Positions 1-5,964 of a stretch of 31,855 bases of DNA are shown here, one piece after another. Position 1 is the stretch's first letter; each line of letters opens with the position of its first letter. Location of the stretch: positions 1-31,855 of the forward strand of contig JBJHCR010000036.1 in assembly GCA_050486105.1 (NCBI GenBank), read 5' to 3'. Both the position numbers and the translations under genes were made by a program. The notes beneath the pieces were generated by a model. That model saw only the letters and a program-made list of their open reading frames with translations, was not told where the DNA came from and searched no databases. The stretch is from JAEXNA01 sp050486105 (GTDB lineage: Bacteria > Vulcanimicrobiota > Xenobia > Xenobiales > JADMJV01).

Positions 1-186
1 GGCCAGGCATGGAAGGTCTTATCTGCGATAAACACTTCGGGTTTTGAATAGGTTGGCCGTTCGGAGGCCGCGGCAGTGAATCTCCATAGTCGGAGGTTCC
101 ATGCGCCGCTCCTTGTGCCTTTGGTGTCCTGAGAGTTTCGCTCCTACCATCATTCAGGGCCAGGAAAAGCTCCTTCCCACTCATTG

Positions 187-702
187 TTAGGCCCCCCATA
201 AACCAAGGTGGATTATCCAACCAAACGCCACGGCTCCGCCGACCAAGATGAGAACGAGCCGGCTGGACGAGCCGTCGCGACGCGGCGCCCCCCAGTATCG
301 GACGATGTAGTAAGGCCCGAAGGCCGTAAACCAGTAGAGTGGCCATACCCACGACCCGATATCGGTGGACTTGGAGGTGACTTCTGTAGCCGCTAGGAGG
401 AGTACTGAAAAGAGGCTCAGTACCATCCCGATTACGGTCCGGACGTCGTCATGCCGTGCCAGTGGCGCCTCATCGGTGATGGCTCCCAAGACGTCGCCTG
501 CGTTGTGAGATTCTGGCTGCGTCGTGGTTGGAGAGCTCAAGGGACCGGAAGGGACCGCATCGCAAACCTCAACCAGAAAATGCCGAAAAAGCCAACTTGC
601 CCCAACAATGATCGCAATGGGAATGATCAGCATAGAGAGGTAGAAAAGTCCGAAAAACAGACTGCTCCCTGGGCCCAACTCCTGGCCTGGCTCCCGGGAC
701 AT
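187..702 (-). CDS. Hypothetical four-helix membrane protein
   Basis: I do not recognise the family. From the ATG at 702 the protein has 171 residues and four clear hydrophobic segments: about residues 14-42, 83-107, 115-133 and the last 25. A hydrophilic stretch rich in Ser, Thr, Pro and Asp lies between the first and second. The same frame stays open back to 1005, but that upstream part is Cys- and Arg-rich and overlaps the neighbouring gene, so the start at 702 is preferred. It leaves a 118-base gap after the 176-aa gene. An integral membrane location is inferred; no function can be given. Confidence 0.5.
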   Translation of the reverse strand: MSREPGQELGPGSSLFFGLFYLSMLIIPIAIIVGASWLFRHFLVEVCDAVPSGPLSSPTTTQPESHNAGDVLGAITDEAPLARHDDVRTVIGMVLSLFSVLLLAATEVTSKSTDIGSWVWPLYWFTAFGPYYIVRYWGAPRRDGSSSRLVLILVGGAVAFGWIIHLGLWGA

Positions 703-820
703 CGCCCAAACCGTCTCCGAGCATAAACCTAAGCAAACGCTGGTATATGTTGGCCTAATCAGGGAGTTCCGCACGGTAAACATTTCTGCGCTCGTCGATA
801 CGATCCTCGAGCCACTCCCG

Positions 821-1351
821 TCACCCCTTGCATTCCAGCCCCAACAGGCACAGAGTGCCACAGGAAATCCCCAGGCCCACCTTGGCTCTATTGATAATGG
901 AGCGCCACTGCAACAGAGGAGGCGCCGTTCTGGCAAGAAGTACAGAGCGCATAATATTCGACATATTTGAGTGAGGTACGACGTAGCCAGAATGGATGGA
1001 TCCACGTCCAGATTGCGGACGACTCAACGCATGGGAGTATCGCAGTACAGATTCACCGTCATCTCCAGATACGTGCGCAGGGTCGAACCTGCAGGTATCG
1101 ATGGAAACCGAGAAGTCGTTGCAGTGCGCGCCCAGCTCGAGTTGGACCCCCTCAAAGTTCAAAAAGACAGGCCCGTCGACCCACCATCCGTCTGGCCCAG
1201 GAACCTCATCTTCCCATTGGGCGTGCACCGATACTAAACATCGACCTAGCAACTGATTTAAGCGTTCGCCCCAGTCCGACACCACTTCGCTGGTTCGCGA
1301 ATACCGCCTAAGTCTCCAAAAATCAAGTTCGGTTAACCCATGGGAATTCAT
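821..1351 (-). CDS. Hypothetical protein, 176 aa
   Basis: This unrecognised protein begins MNSHGLTELDFWRLRR. A mixed strand-like segment around residues 45-95 is rich in Trp, Gly, Asp and Cys. The end is more basic and hydrophobic. It has no signal peptide, and no strong ribosome site is visible before the ATG. It lies upstream of the four-helix membrane protein on the same strand, and the two may be co-transcribed. Composition in the last 60 residues looks less convincing, so a decayed or frameshifted end is possible. Function unknown. Confidence 0.42.
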   Translation of the reverse strand: MNSHGLTELDFWRLRRYSRTSEVVSDWGERLNQLLGRCLVSVHAQWEDEVPGPDGWWVDGPVFLNFEGVQLELGAHCNDFSVSIDTCRFDPAHVSGDDGESVLRYSHALSRPQSGRGSIHSGYVVPHSNMSNIMRSVLLARTAPPLLQWRSIINRAKVGLGISCGTLCLLGLECKG

Positions 1352-1467
1352 CGTCTACCAGGAACCCGCCGGGCTCCTTCGCGGACGGTCCTCATCCTCA
1401 CCGGTCCCCTCACCCCCATCCGGCACAGAAAAAATGACTTCCCCTCTTATCAACGAAATCTCTAGAC

Positions 1468-2020
1468 ATGCAGCGAGCCTTAGTGAGCACTAGAACTTTT
1501 TTCCTACTGCTGTTTTGTGTGAGCCTGGCTCTCACCATTTCGGGATGGTGTGAGCGGTCGGTGCTTAGGGCCGACGATGGGTCGGTGGAGGTTGCGCTTC
1601 CGTCAGAGTTTGAGAAAACGGTGAACCCCCACGCCGTGCTGGCGGCCATGACGGCCGACAGGTCGGTTTTCTTGGTGACCAAGGGAGAGATCACTCGAAC
1701 TTTGGATGAGGCTTTCTTGAGCACTCCGGGGAGTTTGCCGCCGGAACAGATTTGCTTGGGGAGGACTTTGATCACCATAGATGGCGAGCAAGCAGCTCTT
1801 TTTCTGATCGACGGCATGTTTCCCCCGGGTCAGGAAGCCACCCATCTCACGGCTTTGGCTGNNNNNNNNNNTTCGTGACAGCAAAGAGTTCAATCTGATG
1901 TTCCACTCACCATTGACTGATACCCAGGCAGTCCTTGAGGAGGCTCACTTGTTGTTCGGTGAGGTTCGGTGGAACGAGCCTAACACTTCAGATAAGCCTC
2001 AAGAAACGGGACGACCTTAG
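1468..2020 (+). CDS. Secreted hypothetical protein interrupted by an assembly gap
   Basis: The N-terminus has a basic start and a hydrophobic stretch (residues about 11-25, around FFLLLFCVSLALTISG), consistent with a Sec signal peptide. The residue before the first Cys is Trp, so this is not a good lipobox. The mature part is a small alpha/beta-like domain (segments such as SVEVALPSEF and GRTLITIDGEQAALFLIDG). Ten Ns at 1862-1871 interrupt it. Read at nominal length, the frame stops at once at 1876. Another frame from 1874 stays open as RDSKEFNLMFHSPLTD and ends with TAG at 2018-2020. That frame looks coding, so the true gap length is not 10 and the protein probably continues to 2020. The stop overlaps the stop of the convergent phosphoesterase gene. 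Family not recognised. Confidence 0.6.
1862..1871. other. Assembly gap (10 N) inside a gene
   Basis: A run of ten Ns, probably a placeholder for unknown length. The coding frame before it and the best coding frame after it are not the same, so the real length differs from 10 modulo 3. Confidence 0.99.
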
Positions 2021-3174
2021 GGCAACAAAACGGATCTTGAGAGTGGTCCTATTGGCGTCCAGCGTTCGAGAAAACCTTGAACTTGTGGTGACAGTTGGCC
2101 TCCCGTCAGCAGTGCGAGAATCCAGCCACGTTTGCTGGGATGCTGGGACCAGACCTCCCACTCGGAATGGTGAGCATAGAGATCTCGAGCATAAGACTTG
2201 TACTTTTCCGTGTCTGTGCCCAATCGGTCTTTCATTCTTTGAAAAGTCTCGAGTTCGAAGAGGTCTTCAAGCGCATAGTTCGACTGCCAGTCGCGATGCT
2301 CCGGATAATTCAAATCGTAGGAAACCCCGCGCTCCGAGAACTTATAATGACGCCAAGAACTGTGATACTCGTACTTGCGGCACATAGAGCCCGCCACCAG
2401 GACTGGAATCGACCGTCCTTCTCCTAGGTCGAGGGATTGGATCTCGTTGCGATGGAAGTGTCCAGCCAGGATAACAATTCGGTGTGGTGATTCCTGCAAG
2501 AGATCGAGAGTGGCTTCAACCCAGGGCTCTCTCCAAGACAACTTCTCATCCCAGAGGTCGTACACCGGGGCAATATGACATAAGAGATAGACGGTTTGGT
2601 CTTTGGGTGTCTGACGAAGCACATCAGCCAACCAGCGAAATGTCTCCTTTGCCTGCTGTTCCGAACCGGGATAAGGATTCTTGGTACTGAAGATCTGAGT
2701 GTTGATCGAAATCCAAGCGGTCCCCTGAGGAGGGTTTGGCAAGACCCCATTTCCAAGGTGGTCCAAGTAGTGACGGTCGCCCAGGGCGCTCTCATACCGT
2801 TCGAGAACCTCATCCATGACCTTTGGCTCTGTGCTGTAATTGGGCCAAAGGTCATTGTTTCCTAAGGTTAGGGCCAGGGTGTATGACTTCCCCTCTAAGC
2901 GCTGCTGAAGGTCGTCTAAGAACTCTTGGGTCCGTCGAAAAAATTCAGGCATCAGACAACGGTTGTCCGCATGGTCCCCGGTGAGCACGAGCATCTCTGG
3001 GGCGATTTGGTTCAAGTCCTGCCAAGCCTCTTCCCAGGCCTTGAACTCGAAGGTTGGGTTGCCCCAATGTGGGTCGGTGAGGTGCACCACCGACAAGGAC
3101 GGCCGGTCCTCAGCCAAGACGGAAGTGAATGTGACAACAGTTATGAGTAGTGAAGCGAAGACATTACGAAGCAT
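2017..3174 (-). CDS. Secreted calcineurin-like metallophosphoesterase
   Basis: The 385-residue protein has a signal peptide (MLRNVFASLLITVV..., cleavage near residue 21) and the metallophosphoesterase signatures in order. From the ATG at 3174 these are Asp34 and His36 in LTDPHWG, GDHADN at 66-71, GNND at 105-108 (usual GNHD with Asn for His), CH at 199-200 and GHFH at 238-241. The order and the run LGNNDLWPNYS resemble acid-sphingomyelinase-like phosphodiesterases, so a phosphodiester or phosphomonoester hydrolase outside the cytoplasm is likely; the substrate is unknown. The frame also opens at a TTG at 3192, but ATG 3174 gives the better signal peptide. The stop overlaps the convergent gene by four bases. 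The GNND substitution affects a residue that usually stabilises the transition state. Confidence 0.85.
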   Translation of the reverse strand: MLRNVFASLLITVVTFTSVLAEDRPSLSVVHLTDPHWGNPTFEFKAWEEAWQDLNQIAPEMLVLTGDHADNRCLMPEFFRRTQEFLDDLQQRLEGKSYTLALTLGNNDLWPNYSTEPKVMDEVLERYESALGDRHYLDHLGNGVLPNPPQGTAWISINTQIFSTKNPYPGSEQQAKETFRWLADVLRQTPKDQTVYLLCHIAPVYDLWDEKLSWREPWVEATLDLLQESPHRIVILAGHFHRNEIQSLDLGEGRSIPVLVAGSMCRKYEYHSSWRHYKFSERGVSYDLNYPEHRDWQSNYALEDLFELETFQRMKDRLGTDTEKYKSYARDLYAHHSEWEVWSQHPSKRGWILALLTGGQLSPQVQGFLERWTPIGPLSRSVLLP

Positions 3175-3260
3175 GGGAAGGCAGAGTTCCAAACTCTAAG
3201 CCAGATCCCTTGATTCTGGACTTGGTAGATTCGTTATTTTGAAGACAAAAAAAACTCGGC

Positions 3261-3335
3261 CTAGAGGCCCGACCGGAAAGTCAGTTGACAACCGAGGGGA
3301 CCTCGGTTGAATCCAGTGATGGTGCGGGCCTCTAG
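3261..3335. repeat. 75-bp inverted-repeat element with CTAG ends
   Basis: Perfect 11-base arms CTAGAGGCCCG (3261-3271) and CGGGCCTCTAG (3325-3335) enclose a second perfect hairpin, CAACCGAGG / CCTCGGTTG (3289-3297 and 3301-3309, loop GGA). CTAG at both outer ends matches the ends of the larger element at 10162-10357, so this could be a miniature TA-flanked element. Alternatively it is a folded RNA. Confidence 0.55.
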
Positions 3336-3357
3336 CACCCCTTTTGTCGAAGTTTGC

Positions 3358-3377
3358 CCGGAAACCAAGGTTTCCGG
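3358..3377. repeat. Perfect 9-bp hairpin
   Basis: CCGGAAACC (3358-3366) and GGTTTCCGG (3369-3377) are separated by AA. There is no T run, so it is not an obvious terminator. Confidence 0.6.
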
Positions 3378-3495
3378 TTTGCCTTCTAGTACATAAGGGT
3401 CTATCATGTGGCCTCGAGTTCTGATAGCCTGCGTCCAATACTAGTCTGAGAGCCTCGCTTTATGAGCTTTGAGGTCCACCCCCCACGTTTCGGTC

Positions 3496-3530
3496 GAGTC
3501 CTAGAGTCGCCACTGGGCTTTCTAGGACTC
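3496..3530. repeat. Perfect 10-bp inverted repeat
   Basis: GAGTCCTAGA (3496-3505) and TCTAGGACTC (3521-3530) flank a 15-base loop. Both arms contain CTAG. Confidence 0.6.
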
Positions 3531-3653
3531 CCGCTAGGGTCTCAAACAGTCTTACAAAATTGGCGGTTCCTCGCCTGCTCGTCTTCTCAGCAACGTCGTG
3601 CCGGCACCGAACCCGAGATATGGAAGGTGAAAACCATTTTTAAACCCAGACAG

Positions 3654-3947
3654 ATGCCCCCTTGCCGCAGTTGCGATAAAGAGTGGACCTTTGAAGTCCT
3701 AGAACAAGCGTTTTATGCCGAGAGAGGCTACAAAAACGACCCTAGTCGCTGTCGCGATTGCCGCGCAGAACGACAAAAGGACAACCCGCCCCAGGCTCGC
3801 ACCTCGCAAGGTCGAGACAACCGAGAAACTTCTCACACCGGAACCTGCGATGACTGCGGCGGTCAAGCTACCGTCCCGTTCAAGCCGCGCCCGGACCGCC
3901 CGCTCCTGTGCCGAAATTGCTACGGCCAACAAAGACGGGCCGGTTAG
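3654..3947 (+). CDS. Double zinc-ribbon protein, 97 aa
   Basis: The ATG at 3654 gives MPPCRSCDKEWTFEVLEQAF. There are two four-Cys zinc sites: Cys4/Cys7 with Cys33/Cys36, and Cys65/Cys68 with Cys86/Cys89. The first half matches the small 'probable zinc-ribbon' family (PF13451-like) with its F-Y-A-E-R-G-Y-K-N-D-P-x-R-C pattern. The second half (VPFKPRPDRPLLCRNCY) is the C-terminal ribbon often fused to it. A nucleic-acid or protein-binding role is usual for such ribbons, but no specific function is known to me. The frame is open back to 3462, but that part looks non-coding and covers a hairpin. A strong terminator follows 32 bases after the stop. Confidence 0.85.
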   Translation: MPPCRSCDKEWTFEVLEQAFYAERGYKNDPSRCRDCRAERQKDNPPQARTSQGRDNRETSHTGTCDDCGGQATVPFKPRPDRPLLCRNCYGQQRRAG

Positions 3948-3979
3948 CTTCAACTACACGTTTCGTACTTGATTCGACA

Positions 3980-4009
3980 GGCCGAGGGCGATCAACCCTC
4001 GGCCTTTTT
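3980..4009 (+). terminator. Rho-independent terminator
   Basis: GGCCGAGGG (3980-3988), loop CGATCAA, CCCTCGGCC (3996-4004), then TTTTT. It is a perfect 9-bp stem ending the zinc-ribbon transcript. Confidence 0.92.
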
Positions 4010-4042
4010 GCTTGCTTTCAGGAGCTGGCAGAACTCAATAAA

Positions 4043-4123
4043 CCCGCTTGATGCGTGGGAGAGCCGAAGTTTCGCGTTCTCAGCACCGAGAGAGTACCCT
4101 CTCGGTGTCGCGAATCAAGCGGG
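4043..4123. other. Nested three-stem intergenic structure
   Basis: Outer arms CCCGCTTGAT (4043-4052) and ATCAAGCGGG (4114-4123), a middle pair TTCGCG/CGCGAA (4071-4076 and 4109-4114) and an inner 9-bp stem CACCGAGAG/CTCTCGGTG (4084-4092 and 4099-4107) nest inside one another. The outer and middle stems share base 4114, so only one can use it. On the minus strand the element lies downstream of the truncated pilin gene and is followed only by TTTATT, so it may be a weak terminator or a structured RNA. Confidence 0.55.
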
Positions 4124-4181
4124 ATCAACGGTCCTTCACCGGACCAAGGGAACTCAGCGGCCCCGCTCAGGTTCAATCAAA

Positions 4182-4448
4182 TCACTCGTTTCGGGTTCCT
4201 TGTCCTGATGGCATGGGCTCGGTGAAATCTTTCGGTGCCCACGCGGGATCCTCAGCCAACATCTCTAGCGCTCGGGCCAAACCGGATTCTGCCACGTAGA
4301 GCGCCGCCGTTCGGTCGTGGTATCCCCGGGTCAAGAAGCTGCTGTGGCGAGTCGACAAAATCAAGGTCAGAACCATCATGAAGAGTAGCATCAACATGAT
4401 CAAGGTGGTGATCAAAGCATAACCCGAAGTTCTCAGCCGAAATCGCAT
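4182..4448 (-). pseudogene. Truncated PilX-like pilin-accessory gene, 88 aa
   Basis: The N-terminus (MRFRLRTSGYALITTLIMLM, hydrophobic to about residue 30, then a helix with AALYVAESGLARALEML) is the PilX_N pattern. It parallels the start of the 627-aa PilX-like protein encoded at 28764-30647 (ALFTTLVMTVLTVMIVG, then AAAQAGAEYARSRLQADPSW). Both reach a D-P-x-W motif, but this copy stops about 18 residues later, while the other continues for over 500. A short alternative frame after the stop (ending near 4141) keeps a hydrophilic reading, so a frameshift is possible. I read it as a remnant of a larger type IV pilus assembly gene. A short functional protein cannot be excluded. Confidence 0.6.
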
Positions 4449-4508
4449 TGGACTAACCTAACTCCCAAATTAATTCAATATCGCACCTTCATACAACTGG
4501 AGCTTATC

Positions 4509-4530
4509 AGAGATTTAAGCAAAAATCTCT
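4509..4530. repeat. 8-bp A/T-rich hairpin
   Basis: AGAGATTT (4509-4516), loop AAGCAA, AAATCTCT (4523-4530). It lies upstream of the truncated pilin gene and downstream of the SUMF1-like gene on the minus strand. No long T run follows, so its role is unclear. Confidence 0.45.
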
Positions 4531-4633
4531 AGGAGGCTGTCAACGAATGTTTTGAGGGCTGGGGTGCCGAACCTTGAGCCCAGCGCTCTCGTCATCTTGG
4601 AATCGTTTTCGCGCCGCGAAAACCGACTTCTTT

Positions 4634-5347
4634 TCAGGTTACGCCTGGCTGTTCATAGCTGACGGTGTCGAGCCTATTGTACTGTGGGCGGTAGCCATAG
4701 GCTCCACCCTTGATCATATGATAGGGGCGAGTCTTAGTGGGAGGATCACCGACAAATTCCCAAGCGTTGCCTACGGTGTTGAGCAGTCCGTAAGGGCTTG
4801 CTCCTGCAGCGTTGGCGGTCACCTCCACCATCTGACCCCAAGGGCAAGCGTCCTCTCCCCAATCTTTAGAGTTCGGGACACCCACGTGGGCCCTATTCTC
4901 GTAGACCGGCTCGTTCCCCCATGGGAAAATGCGGCCGTCCTCACCTCGAGCCGCCTTCTCCCACTCCAACTTGCTGGGCAACCGCTTATCCATCCTGGAC
5001 AGCACTTCCACCACCTGCTCGAAGGCTAGGCCGGTGGCCGGCTTATGGTCTTCTCCTTCAGGATAGGTGTGTTCGGGCCAAACAGCCAAAACCTCGGCGT
5101 TGCTCACTTCGGTGACATCGATATAGAAGGCCCGCACCTCCGCAGTGCGCAGCTGACCCACGTCTGGGTCTCCGGGAAACTCCTCAGAACCCGTCAAGAA
5201 TGAGCCACCGGGAATGGTGACCATGCCCGGAGGAGGGGCCGTTTCCGGCGGTTGCAACGAATCGCTGAGACTGCAGCCCCCTAGAAGCAATAAGGATGCT
5301 CCGGCAAGGGCGGTGAGTTTCAACGAGCGGCTCAAGGAAAATCTCAT
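4634..5347 (-). CDS. SUMF1/formylglycine-generating-enzyme-fold lipoprotein, premature TGA
   Basis: From ATG 5347 the protein begins MRFSLSRSLKLTALAG and has a lipobox LLGGC (Cys25), so it should be exported and lipid-anchored. The rest is the FGE-sulfatase fold: MVTIPGGSFLTGSEE, then FYIDVTEVSNAE, then RLPSKLEWEKAARGEDG and IFPWGNEP, then GNAWEFVGDP and IKGGAYGYRP. These folds serve as formylglycine enzymes or, more often in bacteria, as generic binding domains. No catalytic Cys pair is evident. The frame stops at TGA 4634-4636. If read through, it continues KEVGFRGAKTIPR to a second TGA (4592-4594), and GFRGA is the conserved end of this fold. A nonsense change (for example CGA to TGA) or a sequencing error is likely. 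A TTG at 5365 is an alternative start. Confidence 0.8.
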   Translation of the reverse strand: MRFSLSRSLKLTALAGASLLLLGGCSLSDSLQPPETAPPPGMVTIPGGSFLTGSEEFPGDPDVGQLRTAEVRAFYIDVTEVSNAEVLAVWPEHTYPEGEDHKPATGLAFEQVVEVLSRMDKRLPSKLEWEKAARGEDGRIFPWGNEPVYENRAHVGVPNSKDWGEDACPWGQMVEVTANAAGASPYGLLNTVGNAWEFVGDPPTKTRPYHMIKGGAYGYRPQYNRLDTVSYEQPGVT

Positions 5348-5496
5348 CGAATGCACTTCGAGCAAAGCTCAAGAATTCTTCTCTTCAGTGGAAACGGAGG
5401 ACTCAAACTCGGCCAGAGCCCACCTTGGGGAATCTCAGAGGTCAACCTCCTTTCGGGAAATCCCGCCTAGAAGGCCTCAAGGCACCCCGGCAAAAC

Positions 5497-5964
5497 CTAA
5501 TCGGCGCCGGAGAGGGAGCGAAAGTCCTCATCGAGGAGGTCCAAAAGAATGGCTTTGCCTTGCTCGTCGACCCTCACTTTGGCATATCGAGCTCGTTCGA
5601 AATGGCTGCCCTGACCCTCCTGAAAAAAGTAGGTTTCCAAGCCGAAAGTCACTTGGCGTCCCCGCTTCTGAAAGGCTAAAGGATGCGAACCCGGCGAAGG
5701 CTCGCTCAAGACTTTCTTAACTTGGTCAGTGTGGTCCAAATCGAGGTATATGGTGCCCGAGGTCTCGCTCATCCTTGCGACTTCGTCGGCCAGAGTATAA
5801 CGCAAGATCATATAATCACCTTGCAAGAAAGCCCGAGGGTCCCGGGGAGCCAATTCTAACACCATCACCTGCCCGGTGTGTAGCCTCTTTTCCAGCGACA
5901 AGATGCTCAGATTTATCCCACCGAGGACCAGAACGAGACCAAAATAGAGCAAGCTACGGCGCAT
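5497..5964 (-). CDS. GDYXXLXY-domain membrane-anchored protein
   Basis: The 155-residue protein has one N-terminal membrane helix (residues 4-23), then LEKRLHTGQVMVLELAPRDP. The motif that names the family is GDYMILRY at residues 49-56. Family members are usually encoded beside DUF2157/DUF4401 membrane proteins, exactly as here; the shared function is unknown. The ATG at 5964 is preferred over 5979 because GGAAGGA sits seven bases upstream. It overlaps the end of the DUF2157-DUF4401 gene by 11 bases, indicating translational coupling. The C-terminal half is soluble and probably faces outside the membrane. Confidence 0.88.
   Translation of the reverse strand: MRRSLLYFGLVLVLGGINLSILSLEKRLHTGQVMVLELAPRDPRAFLQGDYMILRYTLADEVARMSETSGTIYLDLDHTDQVKKVLSEPSPGSHPLAFQKRGRQVTFGLETYFFQEGQGSHFERARYAKVRVDEQGKAILLDLLDEDFRSLSGAD

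Larger units (their letters stand above)
3175..3653. other. Structured, CTAG-rich divergent intergenic region
   Basis: The 479 bases between the phosphoesterase and zinc-ribbon starts hold no convincing gene but at least four strong inverted repeats, listed separately where clear. The tetramer CTAG, usually rare in bacteria, occurs at least seven times between 3260 and 3540. The region must contain the promoters of both divergent genes. It may also carry a structured RNA or decayed TA-targeting elements. Confidence 0.6.

Noticed and set aside
187..1005. A 272-residue protein from ATG 1005
   Set aside because: The first 100 residues overlap the 176-aa gene and are Cys/Arg-rich; the membrane protein reads well from 702.
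1410..1817. Minus-strand frame opposite the secreted protein
   Set aside because: It has no signal peptide or family pattern and lies opposite a frame with a clear signal peptide and coding character.
3462..3653. N-terminal extension of the zinc-ribbon protein
   Set aside because: The extension covers a strong hairpin, is unlike the family, and relatives start at the position of ATG 3654.
4592..4636. Genome-wide reassignment of TGA to an amino acid
   Set aside because: Several intact genes here (mutS2, the beta-helix gene, the PilV-like tail gene) end at TGA at conserved positions or in ATGA/TGA overlaps.
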